NCBI RefSeq assembly: GCF_030063355.1 | Contig: NZ_JASISZ010000014.1 | Coordinates: 46,760 to 110,759, forward strand | DNA from: Streptomyces sp. PH10-H1 | GTDB lineage: Bacteria; Actinomycetota; Actinomycetes; Streptomycetales; Streptomycetaceae | Direction: 5' to 3' | DNA: 64,000 nt | In this document: one piece after another, positions 40,059 through 48,053 of the stretch | How positions within the stretch are numbered: position 1 is the first letter of the stretch | Layout of the letters: each line of letters begins with the position of its first letter | Notes under the pieces: generated by a model | What the model saw: the letters and a program-made list of their open reading frames with translations, nothing else | What the model was told of the DNA's origin: nothing | Databases searched by the model: none | Translations under genes and position numbers: made by a program

Positions 40059-40715
40059 TCAGCTCAGGCCGAGTTTCGCCAGGGCCGTGGACCAGTCCGT
40101 GACGATCGCGGACTGTGCCGCGGCGAGGGTGGCCTTGCCGGAGCAGACGGCGGACTTCAGTTTGGACTCGACGCCGTCCTTCGGATTGTTCGGCCCCGCA
40201 CCCGGCTTGTGACCAGGGGACGGCTTCTGGACCCACAGGTTTCGCGGGTCGTTCGGGTCGCCGCCGAGCTCAAGACTGACGAGGTGGTCGTACTCGTAGT
40301 CCCGCAGGCTGCCGGTGTAACCGTAGGACTTGGCGTTCGCCGCCTTCTCCGGGCCGGTGATGCTGGCCGGTGGGCGGATCGTCGCCGTGTACCCGGATTT
40401 GCAGATCGTTGACTTCAGTGTCGCCTGCGTGACAGCCGGGTTCAGAGCCCCCGGCGTACACAACGGGTCCTCCAGTGGCTGCCCGTTGTCGCTGCCGTAG
40501 TGGCAGGACCCGGCGGGCGGCTGCGCTTGGACCGTGTACTTGTGCTGTGGTCCGGGGCCCATCGGGATTTTGCCGGTTGGCGCGGTCGAGCTTGGCCGGG
40601 CTGATGATCCTGCCGGCGGTGCCGGGTTGCCCTTCGGCGTCGATGTGGACGGCGAACAGCCAGCCAGCAGCAGGGCAACAGTCCCGGCGGCGGCAGCGGT
40701 ATGACGGACGGCCAT
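40059..40715 (-). CDS. Lipoprotein with an HNH/DUF1524-like nuclease domain
   Basis: This 218-residue protein has a signal peptide with lipobox LLAGC, a Pro/Ser/Thr linker, and a C-terminal domain with YEYDHLVSLELGGDPNDPRN and LW. The D-H...N pattern is that of HNH/GmrSD-C-like nucleases, with C-x-C cysteines earlier. The product would be anchored outside the membrane and could degrade incoming DNA, for example against superinfection. It is oriented against the rest of the region. Start codon upstream of 40715 is plausible. Confidence 0.75.
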   Translation of the reverse strand: MAVRHTAAAAGTVALLLAGCSPSTSTPKGNPAPPAGSSARPSSTAPTGKIPMGPGPQHKYTVQAQPPAGSCHYGSDNGQPLEDPLCTPGALNPAVTQATLKSTICKSGYTATIRPPASITGPEKAANAKSYGYTGSLRDYEYDHLVSLELGGDPNDPRNLWVQKPSPGHKPGAGPNNPKDGVESKLKSAVCSGKATLAAAQSAIVTDWSTALAKLGLS

Positions 40716-40751
40716 GATTCCCCCAGGTGGTGAGCGGACGGCGATACGAAG

Positions 40752-40952
40752 CTACCGCCCGCCGGACCCGGTGACACCGTCGGCGGCGGCATCCTCGGCG
40801 GTCAGGTACTCGTACTTCTGCCACCACTTGTGGCCGCCGGGCATGGGGCCACCGTGCCCGACGAGGGCAATGTCGGGGCGCCGCCGTAACTCGATGATCG
40901 CAGTGCGCAGGTCCGCTTCCGTGTCGCAGACCGCGAGGTAGGTCACCGCCAT
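40752..40952 (-). CDS. Small protein (66 aa), unknown
   Basis: The sequence suggests a small alpha/beta domain (VTYLAVCDTEADLRTAIIEL, IALVGHGGP). It lies 37 nt upstream of the lipoprotein gene on the same strand. Function unknown. Confidence 0.5.
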   Translation of the reverse strand: MAVTYLAVCDTEADLRTAIIELRRRPDIALVGHGGPMPGGHKWWQKYEYLTAEDAAADGVTGSGGR

Positions 40953-41044
40953 AGGGTTGAGTGTGACGCGTGCGACGTCCGGGCGGCAGGGGAACAGGCG
41001 AAACCGGCGCCCGGGTTGTCGCGGGCCGGGTGCACCATTGGGGC

Positions 41045-41515
41045 ATGACGCGCATCGCCACTGAGCCAGACGGCCGTCCCCTCACGTCCTGCGACCCCGA
41101 ACCGCCGCTGGGCACGATGGTGCTCTGCCTCGGCGCGCGGTGGATCAACCTGGGCGACGGCTGGGTGCAGGCCGACGGCGAGGGCGACCCCGAATCCTGG
41201 GCGAAGATCGCAGGGAACTACGGGCCCGTCACGGTTGTGACGCCCACACCGGAGCGGGTCTTCCTCCTTACCGAGTACCTGCACGAGGTCACACGCGGGC
41301 CGTTGGTGTTCGCCAGCCACGAGGCCGCCCGCAGGTGGGCAGCTGGGGAGTACAGCACGACGGAGCGGGGCTGGTGGAAATCGAATGAGAGCCGCTGGCA
41401 GAAGCGGATCAAGCGGCGCAAGCAGATCCCGCCCGGGTTCGCGCTGTACTTCACCGGGCGCGAGTACATGGAGGTTCGGTACCTGTCGATCACGGAGCAC
41501 GAGGTGAGGAGATGA
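41045..41515 (+). CDS. Hypothetical protein (156 aa)
   Basis: The protein shows a beta-rich first half (MVLCLGARWINLGDGW) and a basic helical middle (WQKRIKRRKQIPPGF). ATG chosen at 41045; an upstream start at 40970 in the same frame would put an odd basic extension on it. Coupled to the next gene. Confidence 0.55.
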   Translation: MTRIATEPDGRPLTSCDPEPPLGTMVLCLGARWINLGDGWVQADGEGDPESWAKIAGNYGPVTVVTPTPERVFLLTEYLHEVTRGPLVFASHEAARRWAAGEYSTTERGWWKSNESRWQKRIKRRKQIPPGFALYFTGREYMEVRYLSITEHEVRR

Positions 41516-41628
41516 TCGGCCCCATCCTGCTCACCCTGCTGCTCGCGGCCGGACAGCTCGACGCTGCCACCCAGGCGAAGCTCGCGGCGTTCGTGCCCGA
41601 GATCGCCCCATGGAGGACGGCCCCGTGA
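41512..41628 (+). CDS. 38-aa hydrophobic peptide
   Basis: The ATG overlaps the previous stop. The N-terminal half is hydrophobic (IGPILLTLLLAAGQLDAA), which could be a membrane helix or signal peptide, followed by a short helix. Stop overlaps the next GTG. Possible small membrane protein. Confidence 0.45.
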   Translation: MIGPILLTLLLAAGQLDAATQAKLAAFVPEIAPWRTAP

Positions 41629-42020
41629 CCGCCGCGATGCTGGCCTTCACCCACGCCGCCATGGACGCGGCGCAGCGGATTGCCGAAGCAGCGAGCGGCA
41701 ACGAATGGCTGGTCGCCGCCGACAACGACGGATCCGGTAATGCATGGGTGATGAACGAGGACATGCACCTCCTCGAAACCGAGGAACCCACCGCCCGCCA
41801 CATTGCACGCCACGACCCGGCCGCCGTCCTCCGCCGGATCGCCGCCGACCGGAGGCTGCTCGAACTGCACGCCGACGACTACGGGTTCTGCGCGGTGTGC
41901 GCGCGAGCAACCGAGGAGACCAACAGCCTCGGCCACGCGTTCCACGATTCGCTGCCGTACCCCTGCACCACCGCGCGCCTGATCGCCGAGGGCTACGGCT
42001 GGACCGAGGAGATGCCGTGA
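41625..42020 (+). CDS. DUF6221-like protein
   Basis: This 131-residue protein shows the pattern I associate with DUF6221 proteins of Streptomyces and its phages: HIARHDPAAVLRRIAADRRL, a Cys pair (CAVCAR) and a distal PCTTARLIAEGY. A GTG with GGAGG upstream is preferred to the ATG at 41610. Function unknown. Confidence 0.65.
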   Translation: MTAAMLAFTHAAMDAAQRIAEAASGNEWLVAADNDGSGNAWVMNEDMHLLETEEPTARHIARHDPAAVLRRIAADRRLLELHADDYGFCAVCARATEETNSLGHAFHDSLPYPCTTARLIAEGYGWTEEMP

Positions 42021-42181
42021 TGGGCCCGACGCGCGACGAGCTCCGGTGGGCGGGGGCCGAGCTGCACGTCGCCCGGCTCCACGCCGAGCTCGAAGCGTCC
42101 CTGTCCACCACTCGGCGCGGGAGGATTGCCCTCCGGCTCTCTCGATGGCACGTTCGGATCAACCGATGGAGGCGGCGATGA
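42020..42181 (+). CDS. Small basic helical protein (53 aa)
   Basis: An ATG next to the previous stop opens a frame encoding one or two basic amphipathic helices (LRWAGAELHVARLHAELEAS). Overlaps the next ATG. A GTG at 42017 is an alternative start. Confidence 0.5.
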   Translation: MGPTRDELRWAGAELHVARLHAELEASLSTTRRGRIALRLSRWHVRINRWRRR

Positions 42182-42498
42182 GCGGCAACACCTGGACGTG
42201 TCCCAAGTCCGGCACCTACCAGTTCGGTCTTGGCGTCGATCCCGTGTTCCTCGGCGCCGGACCGCTGGTGTTCACCGCTGACCCGGCCAAGCTCTTCAAG
42301 TCGGCGGAGGAGTGGACTGTTTGGTGCCGTCGCGGCCTGGACCTGAGGGACCACTCCGAGCAACTCGCGCGGCAGCAGCGCAAGGCCGAGCAAGCCGCCG
42401 CCTACGCTGCCAAACAGGCCGCGCACCTCCAACGCCGGATCGACGCCCTCATCCGCGTCGTCCGGGCGCAGCACGCACGGCTCGTGCACGGCGTGTAG
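42178..42498 (+). CDS. Hypothetical protein (106 aa)
   Basis: Strand-rich N-terminus (YQFGLGVDPVFLGAGPLVFT) and a basic coiled-coil C-terminus (LARQQRKAEQAAAYAAKQAA). No domain recognised. Confidence 0.55.
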   Translation: MSGNTWTCPKSGTYQFGLGVDPVFLGAGPLVFTADPAKLFKSAEEWTVWCRRGLDLRDHSEQLARQQRKAEQAAAYAAKQAAHLQRRIDALIRVVRAQHARLVHGV

Positions 42499-42590
42499 CG
42501 ACCCCTCCGCAACCCGGTGACGAGCCCGGTGGTGTCAACAGCCGGGTGCCACACTTGGCCCAAGACCCCCTTGCGCCCCGGAGGCCCGCC

Positions 42591-43280
42591 ATGCCGCCCG
42601 TTGTCGACGCCGATCAGCAGCCCGCCTTCCGTTGCACACACTGCCCCCGCCTCCTCCACGCCAACGAACTCCACCGGTACGCCTGCCGCATCTGCGAAGA
42701 CCGGGCCACCGAGCACGTCCAGAAACTCCCCAACCTGTACACGCAGCTCGAAGCCGCCCTCACCCCCGGGCGCTCCGGCGGCAACATGGGCCGCGCCGTC
42801 ACCGGCCGCGCCGCACCCCTTCCCGTCGCACTCCAGCCCCTCAACCTGCGCGGGCCCGGCGGGATCGTGTCGATGCTCCTCGGCATAGAGCAGCGATGGC
42901 GCATCCAACTCGACTGGGAACAGCTCCCGCAACGCGGCGGCTACGAGCCCAGCCTCGCCGGCACCGTCGTCGTCATCGCCGCGAACCTGTCGTGGGCGTG
43001 CGACAAGTACGAGGGCGTGGCCGACGACCTCAAGCTGATCGGCAGTCTGTTCGCGCAGGCCACGTCCGCCGTGACCGGCGAGCACGACGTGCGGGTGCCG
43101 ATCGGCGCGTGCCCGACGAAGAACGAGGAGACCGGAGCGGTCTGCGGGGAACGCCTGAAGGTGTCGCCGTGGGCTCCGTTGATCCGATGCGGCGGCTGCG
43201 GTACCCAGTGGGCGCGCGACGAATGGTTGCGCCTCGGAGCGGCAATGCGCGGGCTGCCGATGCCCGCCGTCGCGGCCTGA
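42591..43280 (+). CDS. Phage zinc-ribbon protein (229 aa)
   Basis: The N-terminus has CTHCPRLL and CRIC pairs (residues about 15-36), and the C-terminus has ACPTKNEETGAVCGERL and CGGCGTQW, so there are two zinc ribbons on either side of a helical core (GGIVSMLLGIEQRWRIQLDW). This architecture is common in Streptomyces phages, placed upstream of the structural genes. No enzymatic motif. A ribosome site is weak. Confidence 0.65.
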   Translation: MPPVVDADQQPAFRCTHCPRLLHANELHRYACRICEDRATEHVQKLPNLYTQLEAALTPGRSGGNMGRAVTGRAAPLPVALQPLNLRGPGGIVSMLLGIEQRWRIQLDWEQLPQRGGYEPSLAGTVVVIAANLSWACDKYEGVADDLKLIGSLFAQATSAVTGEHDVRVPIGACPTKNEETGAVCGERLKVSPWAPLIRCGGCGTQWARDEWLRLGAAMRGLPMPAVAA

Positions 43281-43347
43281 TCCATGCGATGGTTGATTTC
43301 CGGCCGTCGTGAGCGTACCTTCTGACCCACTGGATCTTTTGTCGCAT

Positions 43348-43371
43348 GGGCCGCCCGCAGATGGGCGGCCC
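43348..43371 (+). terminator. Hairpin with TTTCGCATG tail
   Basis: Arms 43348-43356 and 43363-43371 pair perfectly (9 bp, 6-nt loop) and are followed by CTTTCGCATG. It lies between the zinc-ribbon gene and the MerR-like gene. Confidence 0.65.
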
Positions 43372-43392
43372 TTTCGCATGCCGGGGGTGACG

Positions 43393-43617
43393 ATGCCCCC
43401 GTTCCTCGTCACCGAAGAACTCGCCGTCATCTGGACCGGCCGCCCCGCCTCCACCATCCGACGCTGGGCCTGCGAAGGACGCATCACCCGACACGGCCAC
43501 GGGCGCGGCAACGTCCGCTACGACCTCGCCGAACTGCACGCGAAGACCGAGGACGACAACGGCAACGTCATCCCCGGAGCAGTCCCCGCGAAGCCCGTAC
43601 AGGCCATCGCCGCATAG
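43393..43617 (+). CDS. MerR-like helix-turn-helix protein (74 aa)
   Basis: The sequence PFLVTEELAVIWTGRPASTI and RRWACEGRITRHGHGR is a MerR/excisionase-style winged helix. ATG at 43393 follows GGGGGTGAC. Placed just downstream of a hairpin; it may regulate the late genes. Only the DNA-binding domain is present. Confidence 0.68.
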   Translation: MPPFLVTEELAVIWTGRPASTIRRWACEGRITRHGHGRGNVRYDLAELHAKTEDDNGNVIPGAVPAKPVQAIAA

Positions 43618-43662
43618 TCCGGCGGCCCAGCCACCACAGACCACCTTCCTGGGAGCACCCTC

Positions 43663-43842
43663 ATGCCCTCCACCACCATCACCCGGCCCCGCTCGGTACG
43701 CCGGGCCGCCTCCCGCGTCGAGGCACGCAGGAACGCCGTCTACAACGGAACCGCGCCCCGCTACGAGCCGGCCCGTGACCTGTCCTGCCACCAGCACTAC
43801 CGGCAGTTCCCGTGCAAGCGCTGCGCAGGTAACACCAAGTAG
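43663..43842 (+). CDS. Small basic zinc-binding protein (59 aa)
   Basis: ATG after TGGGAGCACCCTC. The product is Arg-rich with a C-terminal CHQHYRQFPCKRC cluster, likely one zinc. Just over the size of many phage basic proteins. It is followed by a structured RNA-like region. Confidence 0.6.
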   Translation: MPSTTITRPRSVRRAASRVEARRNAVYNGTAPRYEPARDLSCHQHYRQFPCKRCAGNTK

Positions 43843-43846
43843 TCTT

Positions 43847-43921
43847 CCGCCGCCTGGCGATGGGGCAGGAGACGCCTCCCCGGGCTGAGACCCCGGTGCG
43901 CGCGCAGCGACCAGGCGGCGG
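43847..43921 (+). ncRNA. Structured RNA candidate
   Basis: An 11-bp perfect helix joins 43847-43857 and 43911-43921. Inside are a GGGG-AGG/CCT-CCCC hairpin (43862-43881) and a CCGGG/CCCGG stem with a 7-nt CTGAGAC loop (about 43880-43896); the two inner stems share bases and would compete. It is not a normal tRNA, since no T-arm is visible. It sits alone between two genes and is followed by a terminator at 43964. Confidence 0.4.
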
Positions 43922-43963
43922 GATCAAACACATTGACCACCTGCGGCTTGATCACCGTGGGTA

Positions 43964-43996
43964 GGAAGCCCCGACGTCCCAGGCGTCGGGGCTTCC
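43964..43996 (+). terminator. Strong hairpin after the RNA candidate
   Basis: Arms 43964-43976 and 43984-43996 form a perfect 13-bp stem with a 7-nt loop, followed by GCATTCC. The region 43843-44014 holds only this and the RNA candidate. Confidence 0.7.
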
Positions 43997-44014
43997 GCAT
44001 TCCTGGGAGCCCGA

Positions 44015-44935
44015 ATGGACATCCGACCCGTTGACCTGCCCGAACTCCAAGCTGAAATGCTCAGCCATTACTCCCTCCCGACGACCCTCGAAGCCTGGCG
44101 AGTGATGGCTGACCGGCAGATGTTCACGCTGCCAGGCAAGGGCGAGACGTTCCTGGCCGAGGAGATGAGGCGCCTCCGACGCGAGAGCTACTGGGTGGCG
44201 CAGGAGATGGTCGCCCTGGCGTGTGCTGCCGCTCCGTCGATGCCGAGCTTCACGGTCAACGAGCCCGACTTGCCGAGCCTTTTCGGCTTCATGTACTTCG
44301 ACGCTCCAATCGGAAGCGTCGACACCCCCATGTACGACGGCGGCACGATGCCTGTCCCGGTCGTCGCCTGCTCGTGGGGCCCCATCTCCGGCAGAGATGG
44401 CACCGCGGTGTGGCTCAGCATCTACACGGAGAATCGGACACCGGAGCAGATGTGCAGGGACTTTCCGGGAATGAATATGTCCGAGGCTGTCAGAGTTAGG
44501 GCGCAGATGCCCCGGCTTGGCTACGAGAATGAGACGCTCATTCCCTTCGGGCACGACTGGGCTTCCTTTGCGAGCAACAGCAGCTTCCTTAGCACCCTAG
44601 GGCGGACCATTCGCGCGGTCTGGTCGCTCATGCAACAGCCGCTCGCAACATGTTCTGAGGTCGACCTGGACCGCGCGGTGCGCAAGCGACTTCGCAGGTC
44701 GGGAACGGAGCCCGGACCCGTCCGCGTGGTGAAACTCCGGCGCCCCGCGCATTCCGCTTGTCATGGGGACGGCGATCGCGAGTACCACCATCAGTGGGTC
44801 GTGCGCGGGCACTGGCGTCAGCAGTGGTACCCGGCGCGGGAAGTCCACCGCCCGGTCTGGATCGCCCCCCACATCAAAGGCCCTGAAGGCGCACCGCTCA
44901 TCGGCGGAGAGAAGGTCTACGCATGGAAGCGGTAG
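44015..44935 (+). CDS. Conserved-looking phage protein (306 aa), unknown
   Basis: ATG after TGGGAGCCCGA. This large protein has a mixed fold (LPSLFGFMYFDAPIGS, TAVWLSIYTEN, FASNSSFLSTLGRTIRAV), and a basic C-terminal end with a His-rich patch (HHQWVVRGHWRQQW). Codon use is somewhat more A/T-rich than the neighbours. No catalytic motif is visible. Related genes occur upstream of packaging genes in actinophages as far as I recall. Confidence 0.6.
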   Translation: MDIRPVDLPELQAEMLSHYSLPTTLEAWRVMADRQMFTLPGKGETFLAEEMRRLRRESYWVAQEMVALACAAAPSMPSFTVNEPDLPSLFGFMYFDAPIGSVDTPMYDGGTMPVPVVACSWGPISGRDGTAVWLSIYTENRTPEQMCRDFPGMNMSEAVRVRAQMPRLGYENETLIPFGHDWASFASNSSFLSTLGRTIRAVWSLMQQPLATCSEVDLDRAVRKRLRRSGTEPGPVRVVKLRRPAHSACHGDGDREYHHQWVVRGHWRQQWYPAREVHRPVWIAPHIKGPEGAPLIGGEKVYAWKR

Positions 44936-45069
44936 CCACCCCGGCGGAGTCCATCGACCGCCGCTGTACGGCAGCGCACGGCCCCGACCACCCGAGGATG
45001 CCCGACTGGCGCTGCGCGCGGTGGGCGCTCCCGGACAACGAGAAGTGCCTGAACCACGCGAGGTGGTGA
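44923..45069 (+). CDS. 48-aa basic protein
   Basis: The ATG overlaps the end of the previous gene by 13 nt, and GGCGGAGAGAAGG lies upstream. Contains two Cys and two His in positions that may bind zinc. Coupled to the next gene. Confidence 0.5.
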   Translation: MEAVATPAESIDRRCTAAHGPDHPRMPDWRCARWALPDNEKCLNHARW

Positions 45070-45206
45070 CCGTGCCCGTCACTGCCCGTCCCGCGTACTG
45101 CCTGTGCGATCACGCGGAGACCGACCACCGCGCCACCGGGGTGTGCCGTGGGCGCGACGAACAAGGCCAGCCCTGCGGGTGCCCGGAGTTCGAAGCAGAC
45201 GAATGA
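45066..45206 (+). CDS. 46-aa zinc-binding protein
   Basis: GTG overlapping the previous stop. Pattern YCLCDHAETDHR, CRGRD, PCGCPEF: five Cys and two His, a probable zinc site found in many short Streptomyces phage proteins. Function unknown. Confidence 0.55.
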   Translation: MTVPVTARPAYCLCDHAETDHRATGVCRGRDEQGQPCGCPEFEADE

Positions 45207-45231
45207 ACCACCACCACCACCTGGAGTTGCC

Positions 45232-45525
45232 ATGAACAACATCCTCATCACCCGCACGTTCAAGGTCTGCATCGCCAACGGAGACGGGACGGTAGACCCC
45301 GCCAAGACCATCGAGGCTGCGTACTTCAAGGACGAGGGCCAGTTCACCGTCTTCAAGGACGTCGAGAACCAGGTCGTCTTCTCCGTCCAAAGCCACCACC
45401 TCGTCTCCGTCGAGCGGGTCGCCGAGAGCAAGGACGGTCAGACCGTTGAGGTGCACGTAGCGGGCAACGTGCTCACCGACAAGCAGCTGCGCGCAGCCGT
45501 CGAAGCAAACGGGCGCCGGCGGTGA
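45232..45525 (+). CDS. Small protein (97 aa), unknown
   Basis: ATG after TGGAGTTGCC. Beta-rich (ILITRTFKVCIANGDG, VVFSVQSHHLVSVERV) with a helical end. Overlaps the next gene by 4 nt. No domain recognised. Confidence 0.55.
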   Translation: MNNILITRTFKVCIANGDGTVDPAKTIEAAYFKDEGQFTVFKDVENQVVFSVQSHHLVSVERVAESKDGQTVEVHVAGNVLTDKQLRAAVEANGRRR

Positions 45526-45803
45526 GCGTCAAGCTCCACGTGAGCATCGAACTCCTCGACGATGTCGGCGCCGAACGCTTCGAGGGCTACCTCAGCATGT
45601 TCGGCGCCACGGTCATCGACCGTCGGCAAAGCGACCATCCGTTCCAGCAGATCTACGAACTGGACGTCCCCGGCGCCCCGCCCGGCGCGGTCACCATCGA
45701 CCCCACCTTCTGCAGCCACAGAGACGGCACCGTCAGCGTCCAAAGCCTCGGCTGGCTCGACGTCCACGGCCGTTCCATCAAGGCGGAGGCATCCGATGCT
45801 TGA
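45522..45803 (+). CDS. Small protein (93 aa), unknown
   Basis: Strand-helix-strand pattern (SVKLHVSIELLDDVGAERFE, IYELDVPGAPPGAVTI). GTG start overlapping the previous stop. It overlaps the small membrane gene by 8 nt. Confidence 0.5.
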   Translation: MSVKLHVSIELLDDVGAERFEGYLSMFGATVIDRRQSDHPFQQIYELDVPGAPPGAVTIDPTFCSHRDGTVSVQSLGWLDVHGRSIKAEASDA

Positions 45804-45948
45804 GCTCGTCTGTTATCTCCTAGCGATGGTCCTGCTGGGCCTGGCGGCGATCCTCCCGGACGGCATGCCGCACCGGGACCGCATCGCCTACGCCGGACTC
45901 TGCGCGTTCGTGATCCCCGCGTTCGTCCACGCCGTCCACGCCCACTGA
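45796..45948 (+). CDS. Small two-helix membrane protein (50 aa)
   Basis: Two hydrophobic segments (LVCYLLAMVLLGLAAILP and IAYAGLCAFVIPAFVHAV) flank a short charged loop. The ATG has CGGAGG upstream. It could be holin-like, but nothing else here supports a lysis role. Confidence 0.5.
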   Translation: MLELVCYLLAMVLLGLAAILPDGMPHRDRIAYAGLCAFVIPAFVHAVHAH

Positions 45949-45968
45949 CCCTCACCCTGGAGTCCCGC

Positions 45969-46277
45969 ATGTCCGCTCTCGCCGATCACCTGCACGCCCT
46001 GATCTCCCGCTTCACGTCCATCGGCCGGAAGGACGTCGAGGACATCGTCCAGGCCGTCGAGGGACACCTCGTGCCGCTCCTTGAGGTCGCCCGCACCCGC
46101 CTCGTCGCGGACGTGGAGGCGATCGTCGCCGAGGTCAAGGTCGACGAGCAGGCCCTCGCGAAGCTCGTTGCCACCGAGGTCGCCAAGCTCCTCAGCAACG
46201 CCCCTGCCGACCCCGCTCCGGTTCCCGTGCCGGAGCCCGTCCCCGTGCCCGCGCCGGTCGTGCCGCCCGCAGTCTGA
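45969..46277 (+). CDS. Coiled-coil protein with Pro/Val tail (102 aa)
   Basis: Residues 1-75 form a long charged helix (ISRFTSIGRKDVEDIVQAVE, ADVEAIVAEVKVDEQAL), and residues 80-102 repeat Pro-Val. ATG after CTGGAGTCCCGC. Might be a structural or tail-fibre-associated protein, as it lies next to the spike gene. Confidence 0.55.
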   Translation: MSALADHLHALISRFTSIGRKDVEDIVQAVEGHLVPLLEVARTRLVADVEAIVAEVKVDEQALAKLVATEVAKLLSNAPADPAPVPVPEPVPVPAPVVPPAV

Positions 46278-46294
46278 CCCAGCGCCTGACCCAC

Positions 46295-46321
46295 CCCTCC
46301 CAACCACCACGTTAGGGAGGG
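46295..46321 (+). promoter_or_regulatory. Hairpin hiding the tail-spike ribosome site
   Basis: CCCTCCC (46295-46301) can pair with GGGAGGG (46315-46321), which is the ribosome-binding site seven bases before the spike ATG. This is a possible translation control element. Confidence 0.4.
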
Positions 46322-46328
46322 CAACACC

Positions 46329-48053
46329 ATGCCTTTCGGCGACCAGAACCCCGCCGTCATGAACCGCGAGAACGCCGGCACGTTCTTCGTCGACTCGCTC
46401 GTCGTCAACGGGACCGCCAACGTCGGCGGAGCCCTCGGCGTCGCAGGCGTGGGTGCGAATACCGGCCCGTGGATCTTCAACGCCTCGGCTTCGGCCTACG
46501 GTGCGGTCGGCGACGGCAAGGTAGCCACCGACGGGGCGATGACCTCCGGCAGCAACGTCCTGGCCTGCACCACGAGTCTGCCGTTCACCAAAGCCGACAT
46601 CGGCAAAGTGGCCATGGTGAAGGGTGCCGGAGCGACCGCCCCGACGACCCTCGTCACCCCGATCACCGGGTTCATCGACCCCGGGCACGTCACCGTCGCA
46701 ACGCCTGCCGCCACGACCATCAGCGGTGCGACCGTCCTCTGGGCCACCGACGACACCGCCCCGATTCAGGCGGCCATCAACGACGCCGTCGCCTGGGCGC
46801 AAGCCCACTCCGGCGCAGCGACGGTGTTCCTGCCTGCGGCCCCGGGACGGTTCTACGGCATCGCTGGCCCGCTCAAGACGACCGTCAGCGGCAACTCGCA
46901 GCTGACACTGCCCGTCGTCGCGACCACCGGCAACAAGGTGATCCTCACGATCACGGGCCCGTCCGATGCGTCCGGTGTTCAGCACTGGCAGCAACTCACC
47001 CCCCAGTTCTCCGGGGCGACGCTCGTCTCCTTCGGGGTGTTCACCAACCCCACGACGCAGGCCACCAGCATCAACACCAGCGGGAACCCGGCACTGATCG
47101 GCGGACCCTCCCAACCCGGCGGCTACGGCATCAGCCCCGGCGTCTTCACGAACCTGCACGTCGTCCTGGAGAACCTGGCGCTGCGCACCACCCACAGCGC
47201 CTGGGGCTGCGGGTACAGCGCAGCGGACCTGTCCGGGTGCGCCAACGCCACGATCTCCCGGCTCGCCTACGGCACGATCGGCACCGTCGGCGCCGCCGAC
47301 TTCGGCAACCCGAGCCTGTTCGGCAACGGCGCGTCCATGGGCCTGCTCATGCCCGCCAGCGGCAACAACGACCTGTGCATCATCCGCGAGGTCACCTGCC
47401 ACGGCGGCTACACCTACGCGCTGGCCGCCACCGAACACTCCGACCTGTACGGGGTACGGCTCCTGTACTGCTGGGCCGGACTGTGCTGCGTCGGCACCTA
47501 CTTCGGGTCCGTCGGCGCCGTGCACGCCATCCGCGGATTCGTATCCATCGAGGCGTGCAAGAAGTTCCTGTACATCATCGGCCCCGGCAGCGGCGGCATC
47601 GGCCCGTTCCTGCACCTGCTCCTCGACATCGAGGGCACACCGACCATCGGCGACAGCACCAGCGGTACGTCCCTGGCCGCAGCGCGCGGCGAGGTCGTCC
47701 TCACCGGCCAGTTCACGGCCGGATCCCTGACGCTGGACGCCCCGATCGGCTTCAAACTCATCAACGACCAGGTGTCGTTCCCAGTCAACGCGGTCACCGC
47801 CAACTACGCGGTCACGACCCTCGACGAGGTGGTCCTGGTCGACGCGACCGGCGGCCCCGTCACCGTCACCCTCCCCACCGCAGTCGGCCGGGCAACACGC
47901 TGCACCGTCCAGAAAACCGACGCCAGCGCGAACGCCGTGACCGTCGCAACGACCGGCGGCCAGACCATCAAAGGCGCCTCCACCTTCCCTCTCGCAACGC
48001 GCTGGACCACTGTCACCGCCATCCCGTCCGGAGGGAACTGGTATGTCACCTAG
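46329..48053 (+). CDS. Tail spike/fibre with right-handed beta-helix
   Basis: This 574-residue protein has a short N-terminal particle-binding region, then a pectate-lyase-like core starting at YGAVGDG (57-63) and DDTAPIQAAIN (from 141), the usual signature of phage beta-helix spikes. A C-terminal beta-sandwich-like domain (about 485-574, VTVTLPTAVGRA) resembles tail-fibre knob domains. Such proteins bind and may cut surface polysaccharide. It is placed before the terminase, an unusual position for tail genes. Confidence 0.82.
   Translation: MPFGDQNPAVMNRENAGTFFVDSLVVNGTANVGGALGVAGVGANTGPWIFNASASAYGAVGDGKVATDGAMTSGSNVLACTTSLPFTKADIGKVAMVKGAGATAPTTLVTPITGFIDPGHVTVATPAATTISGATVLWATDDTAPIQAAINDAVAWAQAHSGAATVFLPAAPGRFYGIAGPLKTTVSGNSQLTLPVVATTGNKVILTITGPSDASGVQHWQQLTPQFSGATLVSFGVFTNPTTQATSINTSGNPALIGGPSQPGGYGISPGVFTNLHVVLENLALRTTHSAWGCGYSAADLSGCANATISRLAYGTIGTVGAADFGNPSLFGNGASMGLLMPASGNNDLCIIREVTCHGGYTYALAATEHSDLYGVRLLYCWAGLCCVGTYFGSVGAVHAIRGFVSIEACKKFLYIIGPGSGGIGPFLHLLLDIEGTPTIGDSTSGTSLAAARGEVVLTGQFTAGSLTLDAPIGFKLINDQVSFPVNAVTANYAVTTLDEVVLVDATGGPVTVTLPTAVGRATRCTVQKTDASANAVTVATTGGQTIKGASTFPLATRWTTVTAIPSGGNWYVT

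Noticed and set aside
43847..43921. tRNA-Leu with GAG anticodon
   Set aside because: A U33-like loop CTGAGAC is present, but there is no T-arm or consensus D-arm, and the inner stems share bases. Kept only as a structured RNA candidate.
45796..45948. Holin
   Set aside because: It has two membrane helices and suitable size, but there is no endolysin near it and its neighbours are not lysis genes.
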